Translations under genes and position numbers: made by a program
Assembly (NCBI RefSeq): GCF_020520425.1
Contig: NC_079492.1
Location: forward strand, 111,325,157 to 111,389,156
Source: Spinacia oleracea
Lineage: Eukaryota; Streptophyta; Magnoliopsida; Caryophyllales; Amaranthaceae
Direction of reading: 5' to 3'
DNA length: 64,000 bases
The notes under the pieces: model-generated
What the model was told of the DNA's origin: nothing
The model's database searches: none
What the model saw: the letters and a program-made list of their open reading frames with translations, nothing else
In this document: one piece after another, positions 11,476 to 24,453 of the stretch
Numbering within the stretch: position 1 is the stretch's first letter
How the letters are laid out: each line of letters begins with the position of its first letter

Positions 11476-13129
11476 CTACAAAGGATGTATGTGTACTCCA
11501 AAATAATCATCTGGAACATATGCTTCCAATTGTGAATTTGAAGATGTTGGATGAACCAAAACCCCACCAACAGGTAAATTTATGATACACTGAAAAAGAA
11601 CAAAGAAACAGTAAGGAAAAAAAGAACAAGATTAGGAAGAAAAAAGAACAAAATAGATATTAAAAAAGAACAGTTCAAAAAAGAACATAATAAACATTAA
11701 AAGAACAAATAGATGTTGTTTTAAAAAATGAACTGTTTAGCAAAAGAACATAAACAAAAAGACAAAAAGAACATATAGGAAGAAAAACGAACAATGATAA
11801 ACAAAAGGAACAAACTAAAGGAATAAAAGAACAAATAGATTATTAAAAAGAACAATTTTCCAACAGAACATAATAAAGTAAACTAAAAGATCATTAACAA
11901 AAAGGATAAATAGAACATAAAAATGGAAAAAAGAACAATGATAAAAAAAAAAGAACATTCTAAAGTAATAAAAGAACAAATAAATGTTTAAAAAGAACAG
12001 TGTACCTGATCAGTAGACTGAGTTTCCTCCCTCAAATTATCAACATGTCTTTCTCTTCTCTTGTTCCAACCTTTCAGTTTATTGCGTTTCTTCTCAACAA
12101 TTCCTTTAGGTCTCACATTCCTCTCATTAGCCTTTTCAGTCCCGTTCTTAATCTTCCTCTTTCGCTTTGGTGGATTTTGAATCATTGTTGGAATGACTTT
12201 TTCAGCAATCGGTTCCACAACATCCGGCAAAACTGTGTCTGTTGAAGGCTCAACAACATCGAGTAGAGTTTCATCTCGCACATACTTGTTTGATACATTA
12301 CCATCCCCTTCAACACCACCAATATACTCCTTCACTTTGCATGACATATCCAACACACCCAAATCAATAAGCTTCCTTGCAGCCGGGCAATGTTGAGCTT
12401 CATTTATAACTTTAATGCAATTTCTTATGCTTTGCATCCTCCAAACTGAAGCAGAAACAACACTTACTTCATTATCTCTATCTTCTCCTTCTTCAACAAC
12501 CGTGTTCATAGCCTTTTTGGTCCATCTCTTCATAATGTATTTTTTGGGAATCTCTTCAACATTATGGACAATGAAAACTCGAAGAATATGAGAACAAAGA
12601 ACTCCTATCTCTCCATATGACTTGCAAGTACAATCAACAACCATCTCTTGCTCATTAAACATCACAACATGTCTAATAAAATCCTTTGTAGGATGCCCAA
12701 CAATGTACTTAGAAACTGGAAACTCATAGGAAATGCGTTGACACCTCAAACCAATTGCTTTGATGAATCGTTGCTCAAATATCAAATATATTGCAATGGT
12801 ATACACATCCCGCGCATGCAAACATAACATGTTATCCGCACATGCGTAATATCTATTTCCAGTAGAAGAATTATAATCTCCCTTGTTCTCCTTACTTCTC
12901 CATTCATCAATTACATCTAAAAAACACTTATAAAAATCACATAAACCATTCGTTTTATGCAACCTCCTAGAAATAGAATGATTTGTCGTCTCACTCCTTT
13001 GAGAAGATAAAATACCCCCAGAAAACCAGTCTTTGTTATATGCAGGACACTATTTCTCTTTCAAATCATATATTCTCTCTATCCATTTGTGTGTCTTGCA
13101 ATTGTAATCAGTCATAAGACTACAAAAGA

Positions 13130-13572
13130 ACATATAACAAAAAAAAGAACAATAAGTCACACAAAACGTACACACAAAAAACGCGTAAAATATAGAAAAG
13201 AACAATATATAAAAAAAAGAACAACGAAAATAAAAAGAACAATATATAGAAAAGAACAACGAGAATAAAAAGAACATCAGAAGAAAAATAAAAGAACACA
13301 TAAAGAAAACAAAAGAACAAAAACACACTATCGGAATTATAAAGTGTATTTAGGAAAAAAAAGAACAATAAATCACACAAAAAGTACACACAAAAAACGC
13401 GTAACATATAAAAAAGAAGAATATATAAAAAAAAGAACAACGAAAATAAAAAGAACAATATATAGAAAAGAACAACGAAAATAAAAAGAACATCAGAAGA
13501 AAAATAAAAGAACACATAAAGAAAACAAAAGAACAAAAAAAACACTATCAGAATTATAAAGTGTATTTAGGA
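13130..13572 (-). repeat. 216-bp tandem duplication in a transposase intron
   Basis: Two copies, starting near 13140 and 13356, share TCACACAAAA, GTACACACAAAAAACGCGTAA and GAATTATAAAGTGTATTTAGG. AAAAGAACA is repeated many times inside each copy. Confidence 0.85.
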
Positions 13573-13771
13573 AAATATATATTACCTATTCCAATAATGC
13601 TGAAACTCGGCAATTGTGTCAGTATATTTCAAAACATAATCAAATCTACGTTTGAAACCATCCTTAGCCATAACACCTTTGATGTTTACAATAGCATTTT
13701 CTCCTATATGCCATGTACATAACCGATGCCTTGATTTAGGAAAAACTTCCCTAAAACACATCAACAAAAAG

Positions 13772-13909
<138 letters not shown>

Positions 13910-14166
13910 TAAAAAGAACATTAAAAGTAATAAAAAGAACATAATGAATGTACAATAAAGAACATAATAGGATCATAATCGACGATACCTTATAGCCTTG
14001 TCCATGGCAGAACTCTGATCCGTCATGATAGTAACCGGTTGCTTCCCACCCATAGATATCAAAAAAGAATTAAAAAGCCACTCAAAAGAACCTGACTTCT
14101 CATTCAAAAGAAACCCAACTCCAAACATGATATTTTGAGTGTGGAGATTCATTCCAACAAAAGGAC

Positions 14167-15461
14167 TGTTGTTCCTATGTTTTGGTTGATGACACACACA
14201 TATTGCAAACTTCCTGATTATGGTTGCTAAATGACTTTGAACAGGCATATGCCCAAGTTTCTATTAGGATAGGAACTTGAATAAACTGGTGAAGTTCCTG
14301 AGGTACACTTGGAACAGTCAATGGAGTTTCAGAGATGGAAGTTGTATCTGTTCCAGTTTGAAGTCACAAGAGGAGCAACACAGTTACATATCAAGAGTTC
14401 CGAATATCCACAAGAACTATTACAGACTCATAGCCAAGAGTTCCTGTGTTAGCTAGAGAGGAACTCATCAATGTTCCTTGGCTGGAACGTCTGAAGCTTC
14501 TGAGTTGCAAGTTCCAGACAAAGGGAAGACATGAAGTCTAGGTAGTCCACTGTACTTAGAATTTTATGTAAATATTAATTATGCTAATGGTATATAGAGT
14601 ACTCAAGGAACTTATGATTTAATTAGGCCATTTATTTTATTGGAAGCGATTTTTATGGAAAACATTTCATAAATAAAAACAAGTTTTGCATATTTAATAT
14701 AAAATAAATTTACGTTTTATTTTATTTAAACAAAACTTATTTTCCTAAAAATACTCCTAAGTTTTTGTAGATAAATAAAATCTGTTTTAAAGAAATGTTT
14801 TAGGGTTTGATTGAGTCAAATCTCCAACTGCTTCATGGCTGAACGTGGGAAGTGGTCTTCCCCTTGTTCCTCAAGTCAAGGGACGTGGAGACCAAAGTGC
14901 TGGCAGTTAGCAGTTGAGGTTTTGAAGGGAACTAACCCTAAGGATAAACACTATAAAAGGGAAATCGTTTTTGGTTTAAAGTACACAAACATTCTGAGAG
15001 TTTTTGCTTTCCTAAAAACGTTTTGTCTAAGATTTTCTAAAACAGTTTGTGTCCTAGTTAATTCAAAGTTCCTAAGTTTCTTATATCCTCACAAAAGCAT
15101 TATTAATATCTAGAGTTATCCAAACACGAATCATATTTTGTATTAGTAAGGATAGAGTTATCCTGTTTAGACTTAGAGTTTAAGTCTGAGAGAGAGAAGT
15201 TAAGGAGTTGTAATCGAAGTAGATTACTGTGAGGAACACGAGTTTGAGAGGAACTTGTGTTGGAGAGATTATTGTAATCGAGGCATTACCATAATAAAAG
15301 AATTCTCTTCTTGATTAGTATCAAGAAGTTTTCACAATTGTTGTTATTGTCTTCTCTATTCTCAGTTTCTTGATTGTTTCTTAAGTTCCGCAAGAAACTT
15401 TATCAAAGTTCTAATTACAATTCACCCCCCCCCTCTTGTGCGTGTTCCTACTGGAATAACA
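14167..15461 (+). repeat. 5' LTR of the nested Copia
   Basis: Begins TGTTGTTCC and ends GGAATAACA. It has the same length as the 3' LTR, at a constant offset of 8992 bases. A promoter-like stretch, CACTATAAAAGGG, lies near 14949. Confidence 0.95.
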
Positions 15462-15526
15462 GTTGGTATCAGAGCCAGTACTCACCAAAACACAGGAAAC
15501 CCTGTTTGAGTCAAGTTCCTGAAAGT

Positions 15527-17359
15527 ATGAACTCACAAGAGAAACTGGAAGAAGGTTACTCGACACAAAGGCCACCTATGTTCAATGGCAAGTTCTACTC
15601 ATACTGGAAGAATAGAATGGAGATATTCATCAAAGCTGAAAATTACCAAGTTTGGCGTGTAATTGAAGTTGGAGACTTCGAGGTAACAAAGACCAATGCT
15701 GAAAACGAGGTAGTTCCTAAACCAATGTCTGAATTTTCTAAAGAAGACTTTGATAAATATGAGATGAATGCCATGGCTGTCAAAATCTTGCATTGTGGGC
15801 TTGGACCTCATGAACACAACAGAGTCATGGGGTGCAAGAACGCAAAACAGATTTGGGAACTACTTCAAGTAACCCACGAAGGAACTAATGAAGTTAAGCG
15901 TTCCAAAATTGACCTTTTGATGTCTAAATATGAAAGATTTGAGATGCTTCCAAAAGAAACTATTCAAGAAATGTTCACTAGATTTACTAACATAACCAAT
16001 GAATTAGTTTCTCTTGGTAGAATCATTCCCACAGATGAACAGGTAAGAAAAATACTAAGAAGCATGCCACAAGATGATCGCTGGAGAACAAAGGTCACTG
16101 CACTGTTTGAGACCAAGGACTTCACCAAGTTCAACATTGAACAACTTGCTGGTTCCTTGATGACACACGAACTGCATCTTGGAGCTGCTGTTCCCGAGAG
16201 CTCAAGAAATCGAGGACTTGCTCTAAAGGCTGAGGAACTCGATGAATCTGAACCAGATGAAGAAGAGGCTGCCATGCTGGTCAGAAGAATGAGAAAGCTC
16301 TATAGGAACTTCAAACCAGGAAACCAGAAAGGAAGGAACTTTGCCAAGAAAATCACTAGTTCCAAAACTGAGCAAGGTTGCTTCAAATGTGGAGAAACTG
16401 ATCACCAAATTCGTGAATGCCCTCTGTGGGAGAACGACAAGACCAGAGGAAAAGGGAAGGAACAGGTCAAAGATCGCTTTAACAAGTCTACCTTCAACAG
16501 ACCAAACTTCAAAAAGGCCATGATAGCTGCATGGGGCGAAGCAACAGACTCAGAAGACGATGAGGAACAACCAAATGAAGAAACTGCAAATCTCTGCCTT
16601 ATGGCTAGAACAGAAGGAACTGACCAAGTTCCATCAGAAGAAGTAAGTTCCTCCACTCTTCAGTGTCTCTCAAAGTCAAAACTAATTGAACTGTTGCTAG
16701 AAACTCTAGATGATTACAAAAAGCTAAGTATATTAAAAGCACAAAGTGATAGAGCCTTGGAACTCAGTAAAGACCACATAAATTATCTGAACAATATTAG
16801 ATCTGATGTCCAAGGCAGGTTCTTTGAATTACTAGATAGAAATACCTCTATTAATGAGTCATTCGAAAAAATTAGAAATGAAAACATCCTTCTACAAGTT
16901 CAACTCAGTCAATATAAGATGTTTAATTTAAGTTTAGATCCTACAAAATCCTTGGAAATCAACATGGGAATTTTTAACATCGACTTAGAAAATTTAAACA
17001 AAGATCTGATCACCACAAAGGAACAAAAAGAGAAACTGGAAAGGGAACTATCCATGGCCAGGGCACAGAGACAACCACCTAAAGTTCCTCCCAAATGGAT
17101 TGAGAATGCTCAATCTAAGAGAACAGAAGGATTGGGCTTTAACCATAAAAATAGTCATAAGAAGAAGTATGTGGATCTTCCTAGTGTAAAAGTCTGCTTC
17201 TCATGTGGAAGTGGAAGTCACATAAGTACTGAGTGTTCCAAGATGAAGGAACAGGATCAAAGAAACATAAATTATGTAAAACAAAAATGGGTTAAGAAGT
17301 CTGAAGTTATAGTTGAAAAGGAACTCGAGGAAACCCGAGTTCCTGTAACTAACCTTTGA
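15527..17359 (+). CDS. gag: Copia Gag-type ORF
   Basis: The frame is open through the LTR edge, but the first sensible start is the ATG at 15527, 52 bases past the primer binding site, giving about 610 residues. The N-terminal half is a Copia Gag domain ([25 protein letters not shown]). Two CCHC zinc knuckles follow: [14 protein letters not shown] in the middle and [14 protein letters not shown] near the end, with a long coiled coil between them. The product would form virus-like particles and bind element RNA. A Gag of this size with two knuckles fits Sirevirus-like Copia elements. The ORF overlaps the start of pol by four bases. Confidence 0.88.
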   Translation: MNSQEKLEEGYSTQRPPMFNGKFYSYWKNRMEIFIKAENYQVWRVIEVGDFEVTKTNAENEVVPKPMSEFSKEDFDKYEMNAMAVKILHCGLGPHEHNRVMGCKNAKQIWELLQVTHEGTNEVKRSKIDLLMSKYERFEMLPKETIQEMFTRFTNITNELVSLGRIIPTDEQVRKILRSMPQDDRWRTKVTALFETKDFTKFNIEQLAGSLMTHELHLGAAVPESSRNRGLALKAEELDESEPDEEEAAMLVRRMRKLYRNFKPGNQKGRNFAKKITSSKTEQGCFKCGETDHQIRECPLWENDKTRGKGKEQVKDRFNKSTFNRPNFKKAMIAAWGEATDSEDDEEQPNEETANLCLMARTEGTDQVPSEEVSSSTLQCLSKSKLIELLLETLDDYKKLSILKAQSDRALELSKDHINYLNNIRSDVQGRFFELLDRNTSINESFEKIRNENILLQVQLSQYKMFNLSLDPTKSLEINMGIFNIDLENLNKDLITTKEQKEKLERELSMARAQRQPPKVPPKWIENAQSKRTEGLGFNHKNSHKKKYVDLPSVKVCFSCGSGSHISTECSKMKEQDQRNINYVKQKWVKKSEVIVEKELEETRVPVTNL

Positions 17360-20300
17360 TCTCTTTACAGATTCTAGTGAAGGGGAACAGCTCGTGGTAT
17401 CTCGACAGCGGGTGTTCCAAACACATGACAGGAGACAAATCTAAATTCCTCTCACTAGAAGCCTACAATGGAGGAACTGTGACCTTTGGAGACAACATGA
17501 AAGGAGAAATTATTGGAATTGGAAAAGTTGGAAGGTCAAGTTCCTACGCCATTGAAAATGTATTTTTAGTCGAGGGTTTGATGCACAGTCTACTAAGCAT
17601 CTCTCAATTCTGTGACAAAGGAAACTCTGTAAGTTTTACTTCTGAAAACTGTCAAATCATAAACAATAACACTGGGAAGGTTATTTTGGAAGGAACTCGT
17701 AAAGGGAACACATATTCTGTGGATCTCAATACAGTTCCCAGGAACAATCTAACCTGCCTCAGTGCCTTTGAAGAAAATTCCCTACTATGGCACAGGAGGT
17801 TTGGACATGCTAGTTTCTCGCTGCTTGACAAACTAAGATCAAAGGAACTGGTTCGAGGACTCCCCTCAATCAAGTTCCTAACTGATAAAGTGTGTGATGC
17901 ATGTGCAAAAGGCAAGCATGTCCGAAGTTCCTTTAAATCTAAGAAATTGGTAAGCACCACAAAACCATTGGAACTCATCCATATGGACTTATGTGGACCA
18001 ATGAGAATTCAAAGCAGAAGTGGGAAAAAATATGTATTAGTTATTGTTGATGATTACTCTCGCTTTACTTGGGTCATATTTCTAACAAGCAAGGATGAAA
18101 CGTTTGATGAGTTTGTTACATTTTCAAAGAAAATCCAGAAAACCACAGGTCACCAACTGATCCATATAAGATCAGATCATGGAACAGAATTTGAAAACTA
18201 CAAATTCGATGAATACTGCAAGGAACAAGGTATGGACCACAATTTCTCAGCTCCCAGAACTCCACAACAAAATGGAGTTGTTGAGAGGAAAAATAGAACC
18301 CTAGAGGACATGGCAAGAACCATGCTAATAGCCAGTTCCTTGCCTAGGAACTTCTGGGCTGAAGCAGTCAATACAGCTTGTTACATTATAAATAGAGTTA
18401 TGATTCGAGCAATCCTAAACAAAACCCCCTATGAGCTACTAAAAGGTATAAAACCCAACATCTCTTACTTTAGAGCCTTTGGGAGCAAATGCTTTGTCCA
18501 CAACAATGGAAAAAGGAACTTGGGGAAGTTTGATGAAAGAAGCGACGAGGCAGTGTTCCTAGGATATGCCTTAAATAGCAAGGCTTATAGAGTTTATAAC
18601 AAAAGATCTATGTGTGTTGAGGAAAGTGTACATATAATATTTGATGAATCTAACAAAACTGACAGAGTACAGGAACAAGAATTTTTCGAGATTGGTTTAT
18701 CTCGTGCTGCAGAAAATGATGAGGAGTTTCAAATAAGCAAACACACAGCAAGAGGAACTGCTCAACAAAATCAAGAAGTTCCCGTACTAGAGGAACAAGC
18801 AGAAAACCAAGAAGATCCAGAAACAACACCAGAGGAACCCCAACAGGGAACTCAGGCCATAGAAGGAACTGACGAAAATACCACAACACCAGTAGCTCAA
18901 TTTCAACCTAAACCTTGGAAGCATCTAAAGTCCCACCCAATGGAACTCATTGTGAGTGACATCAGAAAAGGAACTCAGACAAGGTCACAACTAAGGAACT
19001 TTTGCGCATTCCACGCGTTCCTCTCCATATTTGAGCCAAGAAATCACACTGAGGCTCTGGAAGATGCTGACTGGATCATTGCCATGCAAGAAGAATTAAA
19101 TGAATTCAAAAGAAACAAGGTATGGCACTTGGAACCCAAACCAAAGCACCAGAAGGTGATAGGGCTAAAATGGGTGTTCCGGAACAAGAAAGATGAACAT
19201 GCAACAATCATAAGGAACAAAGCAAGGTTAGTGGTCAAAGGTTATAATCAACAGGAAGGCATTGACTTTGAAGAAACATTTGCACCTGTTGCTAGATTAG
19301 AAGCCATTAGAATCTTAATTGCTTTTGCTGCTTTCATGGGTTTTAAACTTTATCAAATGGATGTTAAATGTGCTTTCTTAAACGGTTTCTTAGAGGAAGA
19401 TGTTTATGTGGAACAGCCCCCTGGATTTGAAAATCCCGAATTTCCAAATCACATTTACAAATTAGATAAGGCTCTCTATGGACTAAAACAAGCCCCTAGA
19501 TCTTGGTACGAGAGATTATCAAAGTTCCTCCTTCAAAATGATTTTAAAAGAGGTAGAATAGACAAAACCTTATTCTTAAAATCTAGAGGAACTGACTTGT
19601 TAGTAGTTCAAATTTATGTTGATGATATATTATTTGGAGCAACTAATGAAAATTTGTGCAAGGATTTTGCAAGCTTGATGAGCAGTGAATTTGAAATGAG
19701 TATGATGGGGGAACTCAACTTCTTCCTTGGTTTACAAATCAAGCAAACCGAGGAGGGAATCATGATACACCAGCAAAAGTATGTGAAGGAACTCCTAAAG
19801 AAATATGAGCTAGAGTCAGCCAAAGTAAATCACACTCCCATGGGAACTGCTACCAGATTAGACACTGATCCAAATGGGAAAAGTGTGAATCAAACAAAAT
19901 ACAGAGGTATGATTGGATCTCTATTATATTTAACAGCCAGTAGACCTGACATTTCTTTTAGTGTAGGACTATGTGCAAGATTTCAATCAAATCCAAAGGA
20001 GTCCCATCTAACTGCAGTGAAAAGAATACTAAGATATCTCAAAGGAACTGATGACCTATGCCTTTACTATCCAAGAAGTGGATCCTTCGAGCTAAGAGGA
20101 TATGCAGATGCTGATTATGCAGGTGACTTAGTGAATAGAAAAAGCACATCAGGTATGGTACAGTTCCTAGGTCCATGCATGGTTTCTTGGGGTTCCAAGA
20201 AACAGAATACTGTTGCTCTATCCACAGCTGAAGCTGAGTATGTAGCTGCTGCAGCTTGTTGCTCACAAATTCTATGGATAAAACAACAGTTAAGAGATTT

Positions 20301-20559
20301 TGGTATTATCTATGATTGTGTTCCTATCTATTGTGATAACACTAGTGCTATTTGTATTTCAAAAGATCCGGTTCATCATTCCCGAGTCAAACACATCCAC
20401 ATCAGACACCATTTCCTTAAAGATAATGTTGAGAAAGGTTTGATCAAATTAGACTTTTGCCAAACTGATCACCAAATTGCTGATATTTTAACTAAGCCTT
20501 TGAACAGAGAGAAACATGAGAAAATGAGAATGGAACTCGGAATGATCAAGCTAAGGTAA
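17356..20559 (+). CDS. pol: Copia Pol-type ORF (PR-IN-RT-RH)
   Basis: Open for 1067 residues. In order: aspartic protease ([14 protein letters not shown]); integrase with its zinc-binding His/Cys region ([19 protein letters not shown]) and core ([39 protein letters not shown]); reverse transcriptase ([33 protein letters not shown]); RNase H ([19 protein letters not shown]). Key motifs are all visible. It starts at the end of gag in a different reading frame; how it is expressed is not visible from the sequence. It looks whole. Confidence 0.92.
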   Translation: MISLQILVKGNSSWYLDSGCSKHMTGDKSKFLSLEAYNGGTVTFGDNMKGEIIGIGKVGRSSSYAIENVFLVEGLMHSLLSISQFCDKGNSVSFTSENCQIINNNTGKVILEGTRKGNTYSVDLNTVPRNNLTCLSAFEENSLLWHRRFGHASFSLLDKLRSKELVRGLPSIKFLTDKVCDACAKGKHVRSSFKSKKLVSTTKPLELIHMDLCGPMRIQSRSGKKYVLVIVDDYSRFTWVIFLTSKDETFDEFVTFSKKIQKTTGHQLIHIRSDHGTEFENYKFDEYCKEQGMDHNFSAPRTPQQNGVVERKNRTLEDMARTMLIASSLPRNFWAEAVNTACYIINRVMIRAILNKTPYELLKGIKPNISYFRAFGSKCFVHNNGKRNLGKFDERSDEAVFLGYALNSKAYRVYNKRSMCVEESVHIIFDESNKTDRVQEQEFFEIGLSRAAENDEEFQISKHTARGTAQQNQEVPVLEEQAENQEDPETTPEEPQQGTQAIEGTDENTTTPVAQFQPKPWKHLKSHPMELIVSDIRKGTQTRSQLRNFCAFHAFLSIFEPRNHTEALEDADWIIAMQEELNEFKRNKVWHLEPKPKHQKVIGLKWVFRNKKDEHATIIRNKARLVVKGYNQQEGIDFEETFAPVARLEAIRILIAFAAFMGFKLYQMDVKCAFLNGFLEEDVYVEQPPGFENPEFPNHIYKLDKALYGLKQAPRSWYERLSKFLLQNDFKRGRIDKTLFLKSRGTDLLVVQIYVDDILFGATNENLCKDFASLMSSEFEMSMMGELNFFLGLQIKQTEEGIMIHQQKYVKELLKKYELESAKVNHTPMGTATRLDTDPNGKSVNQTKYRGMIGSLLYLTASRPDISFSVGLCARFQSNPKESHLTAVKRILRYLKGTDDLCLYYPRSGSFELRGYADADYAGDLVNRKSTSGMVQFLGPCMVSWGSKKQNTVALSTAEAEYVAAAACCSQILWIKQQLRDFGIIYDCVPIYCDNTSAICISKDPVHHSRVKHIHIRHHFLKDNVEKGLIKLDFCQTDHQIADILTKPLNREKHEKMRMELGMIKLR

Positions 20560-20966
20560 TTGCCAAATTGGAGTTCCTCTAAGGCAAAAGCAAAAATCAT
20601 GGTACATATAGACTATTACAAACACAAAATCTTGTGTGCAAACATAGTTGAAGCTTACCATCGTGGCAAATTCACTCACACTTCAAATGAGCAAGGTAAG
20701 CAGTTCCTTTCAAACTAGTTAAGTCAGAAATATGAAATTAAGCAAGTCAAAGTCAAACACAATTTTTTTTCCCTTTTATTTTTATCTTTTTTTTAATTAA
20801 AAACCGAATACCCATATTCAAAGAATGTTTGGAACGGTTCCATTGGCAATAAATAGGAGAAACTCTTCACTTTCCACAATCAATCCATGCAACCCCCTTT
20901 CTCTCTCACACACGCCTTCTCCACTGACATCACCTCTCCCTCCACCTATAAAATAAAACCTCAACC

Positions 20967-22646
20967 ATGGTTCTCACAAGCAACAACACTGATCTCACAT
21001 CCCTCAAACGAAAGAGAAACCCTTCATCTCCTGTTCCCATGGATACCTCACCCATTCAATCGCCAATTCCTCTTCGATCCCACAATCCAATGCTCGCAAT
21101 CACTCAGGGGGAACAAGCCAACACTGACATCGAAATGAAATCCCCAATCTCAAACCCTAGATCCTCCACAAGAAAATCCAAAAAACGACGAGTGGAAGCT
21201 TCTGGTGAAAACATCGAGGAAACAGAGGAGATTGCTCAAACTCAGGGGGAAGTAAAAGGGTCCAAGAAACTCACTGCAAAGGAAAACAATCTGGTCGAGG
21301 GGTTCGCAATCAACTCAACATGGTGTGAAGCCACGAAATTTAAAGAGTTGATGGAAATCCTTGAACAACAAAAGTGGGTAAGTCTCTTGAGTACCTATGC
21401 CAAATCCCCCTTAATTCCTGAAGCTATGAAAGAATTCTGCAAGAACTTTGCATGTGTTGATAATGTTTGCTCAAGTAAAGTGAATGGAACTCGCATCGAA
21501 TTTGATGCCTCTTATCTGGAACAGCTGTTTGGTACACCCAATAGGGGTTTTGATATGTGGCTCAAAGGTCAAATCACAGTGACCATAGATAATGTAGATG
21601 AGAAAGATATAGTTGGTTCCATTGGAGGAGATTCTAAAGTATCCACCTCCACCTCACACAACTGCTTTTCACCTCTTCAAAAATTACTGTTTAATATTGT
21701 GTGGAGAGGTGTAGTTCCTCGAACTCAGAAAAGGAACATAGCAAGTCTGTTTGATGCATGTCTCATGTATTGTCTTGAAAGGAAAATTCCCATAAACTTT
21801 CCTGCAATCATGATCAAACACTTATCCACATGTATCCCCAAATTCAAAATTCCATACTCCTCCCTTCTCACAGAAATCTTCAAAAGCTTCTCAGTTGACC
21901 TTAGCCCATACTTTGTGATTCCCTTAAAATCCACCCAAATCCTTCAACTTGAAATGCTCCATCTATTAAATCTTAAAGTGGTTCAGGGTAAAGTCATTAG
22001 GGCTGGAAAGGAAGAGAAACAAGATGAGGAAGATCAGGAAGGAATTGCAGATAAAGAAGAAGTGGAGGAGGAGGAGGAACTCGAACAAATAGAGGTCCCT
22101 TTACCTCGAGGGAACAGGAAGAGTGTAGGAAAAAGAAAGAGCATGAGGGTAGCAATGAAGGAGAACAAGAAAAGAGGGCCTGTCTTCATGGAAATAAATG
22201 AGGAAGGAGATGTCAAGGAGATGCCCATAGAGGAGGATGCTGTTCCCCTGAATCAAGAGGAACTGCCTGAAACTGTTAGGCCAAGAAAAAGGACACCCAG
22301 ATCCTCCAAAAAGTCCAAAGCTCGTTGTGTTCCATCTGAACAGGAACATGTTCAAGATCATGGGGGTGCCTGGAACACAAAGGATGATCAGATATTGGAG
22401 CTAAAGGCAACAGTTGCTCGTCTGGTGGAACTACAGGAGGGAACAAATCACAGGATTAGCTCAATGCAGGCCCACATAGGTGCATTGGTTACAAGTGTCA
22501 AGACTCTCCAAAACGATCTTCACCACTACTCAGAACAAGCCAATGCAACTCGTGCCACAATCCTCACCAAGATCAACAATCTGGAATCTTTTGAGGAGAC
22601 TGTGATAGAAGAAACTGCTGGTTCTGGTTCCCCATCCCAAGCCTAA
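20967..22646 (+). CDS. Extra 3' ORF of the Copia, transposon-type domain and coiled coil
   Basis: An uninterrupted 559-residue frame lies between pol and the 3' LTR, where some Sireviruses carry an env-like gene. It has no signal peptide and no membrane segment. The N-terminus is basic and Ser/Pro-rich with a possible nuclear signal (RKSKKRR). The centre (about 120-330) has the look of the putative plant transposon protein domain (VNGTRIEFDASYLEQLFGTP, FNIVWRGVVPRTQKRNIASL). An acidic Glu-rich tract, Lys/Arg clusters and a C-terminal coiled coil (about 475-545) follow. The role is unknown; absence of membrane features argues against an envelope. Confidence 0.75.
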   Translation: MVLTSNNTDLTSLKRKRNPSSPVPMDTSPIQSPIPLRSHNPMLAITQGEQANTDIEMKSPISNPRSSTRKSKKRRVEASGENIEETEEIAQTQGEVKGSKKLTAKENNLVEGFAINSTWCEATKFKELMEILEQQKWVSLLSTYAKSPLIPEAMKEFCKNFACVDNVCSSKVNGTRIEFDASYLEQLFGTPNRGFDMWLKGQITVTIDNVDEKDIVGSIGGDSKVSTSTSHNCFSPLQKLLFNIVWRGVVPRTQKRNIASLFDACLMYCLERKIPINFPAIMIKHLSTCIPKFKIPYSSLLTEIFKSFSVDLSPYFVIPLKSTQILQLEMLHLLNLKVVQGKVIRAGKEEKQDEEDQEGIADKEEVEEEEELEQIEVPLPRGNRKSVGKRKSMRVAMKENKKRGPVFMEINEEGDVKEMPIEEDAVPLNQEELPETVRPRKRTPRSSKKSKARCVPSEQEHVQDHGGAWNTKDDQILELKATVARLVELQEGTNHRISSMQAHIGALVTSVKTLQNDLHHYSEQANATRATILTKINNLESFEETVIEETAGSGSPSQA

Positions 22647-23158
22647 ATCACCCTATCCCATGTTTCTTTTATCTTTTGCCATGGAACAATTTTTTTTCTT
22701 TCGGTTTGTATAATTTTTAAACTTGGGTATTTGTTCCATCTTATTTTGACTTGCTTGGTTACACATATCTATGCTTTCTAGTCTTGATCATTACTGCTTG
22801 CTTTCAATTTATTGTATGAGTTAGTTTAATACTTTGAGGCTAGCTTAACTTGCCAAACGTTGATCGTGGGGCACTGTGTTTGGAATGGCTATATTTCGTG
22901 CTATGCTTTTTGTTGATGTCAACAGGGGGAAGTCATGGGTGCAAACTTCCAAGGCACACTCAATCCAGTTCCTGAATCAATCTCTCTGAATCTCTCTGTA
23001 AGCCAAGGGTGCTCCTCTTTCTTCTCTCTAATCTTTCTCTTCTGTTTTTCAATTTTTATGTTCTGTTTCACAATAGTCTGTATAAGTTCTTGTTTGTTTG
23101 TACTTACTCTCTTTGTAAAAAGTTTGCAAGTGTTGTCATCACCAAAAAGGGGGAATAT

Positions 23159-24453
23159 TGTTGTTCCTATGTTTTGGTTGATGACACACACATATTGCAA
23201 ACTTCCTGATTATGGTTGCTAAATGACTTTGAACAGGCATATGCCCAAGTTTCTATTAGGATAGGAACTTGAATAAACTGGTGAAGTTCCTGAGGTACAC
23301 TTGGAACAGTCAATGGAGTTTCAGAGATGGAAGTTGTATCTGTTCCAGTTTGAAGTCACAAGAGGAGCAACACAGTTACATATCAAGAGTTCCGAATATC
23401 CACAAGAACTATTACAGACTCATAGCCAAGAGTTCCTGTGTTAGCTAGAGAGGAACTCATCAATGTTCCTTGGCTGGAACGTCTGAAGCTTCTGAGTTGC
23501 AAGTTCCAGACAAAGGGAAGACATGAAGTCTAGGTAGTCCACTGTACTTAGAATTTTATGTAAATATTAATTATGCTAATGGTATATAGAGTACTCAAGG
23601 AACTTATGATTTAATTAGGCCATTTATTTTATTGGAAGCGATTTTTATGGAAAACATTTCATAAATAAAAACAAGTTTTGCATATTTAATATAAAATAAA
23701 TTTACGTTTTATTTTATTTAAACAAAACTTATTTTCCTAAAAATACTCCTAAGTTTTTGTAGATAAATAAAATCTGTTTTAAAGAAATGTTTTAGGGTTT
23801 GATTGAGTCAAATCTCCAACTGCTTCATGGCTGAACGTGGGAAGTGGTCTTCCCCTTGTTCCTCAAGTCAAGGGACGTGGAGACCAAAGTGCTGGCAGTT
23901 AGCAGTTGAGGTTTTGAAGGGAACTAACCCTAAGGATAAACACTATAAAAGGGAAATCGTTTTTGGTTTAAAGTACACAAACATTCTGAGAGTTTTTGCT
24001 TTCCTAAAAACGTTTTGTCTAAGATTTTCTAAAACAGTTTGTGTCCTAGTTAATTCAAAGTTCCTAAGTTTCTTATATCCTCACAAAAGCATTATTAATA
24101 TCTAGAGTTATCCAAACACGAATCATATTTTGTATTAGTAAGGATAGAGTTATCCTGTTTAGACTTAGAGTTTAAGTCTGAGAGAGAGAAGTTAAGGAGT
24201 TGTAATCGAAGTAGATTACTGTGAGGAACACGAGTTTGAGAGGAACTTGTGTTGGAGAGATTATTGTAATCGAGGCATTACCATAATAAAAGAATTCTCT
24301 TCTTGATTAGTATCAAGAAGTTTTCACAATTGTTGTTATTGTCTTCTCTATTCTCAGTTTCTTGATTGTTTCTTAAGTTCCGCAAGAAACTTTATCAAAG
24401 TTCTAATTACAATTCACCCCCCCCCTCTTGTGCGTGTTCCTACTGGAATAACA
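23159..24453 (+). repeat. 3' LTR of the nested Copia
   Basis: Matches the 5' LTR base for base wherever I compared it, including a 100-residue chance reading frame. Preceded by the polypurine tract and followed by the AGGAC duplication. Confidence 0.95.

Larger units (their letters stand above)
14167..24453 (+). mobile_element. Copia LTR retrotransposon with an extra 3' ORF; looks whole, young
   Basis: Two 1295-bp LTRs (TG...CA) bound a 10,287-bp element flanked by the 5-bp duplication AGGAC at 14162-14166 and 24454-24458. The primer binding site TGGTATCAGAGC lies at 15464-15475, matching initiator Met-tRNA, and a purine tract AAAAAGGGGGA precedes the 3' LTR. Order: gag, then pol (protease, integrase, reverse transcriptase, RNase H), then a third ORF. 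Integrase before reverse transcriptase defines Copia. The large Gag with two zinc knuckles and the extra ORF point to the Sirevirus lineage. I see no clear breaks, and the LTRs look identical by eye, so the insertion is probably very recent. It lies in exon 3 of the MULE transposase. Confidence 0.93.

Noticed and set aside
13050-13545. Phe/Cys-rich minus-strand frames resembling membrane proteins
   Set aside because: They translate repeated TTCTTTT words in a transposase intron; hydrophobicity is a by-product of T-richness.
14811-15113. 100-residue frame in the Copia LTR, repeated at 23803-24105
   Set aside because: It is identical only because the LTRs are duplicates; it has no domain and covers LTR regulatory sequence.
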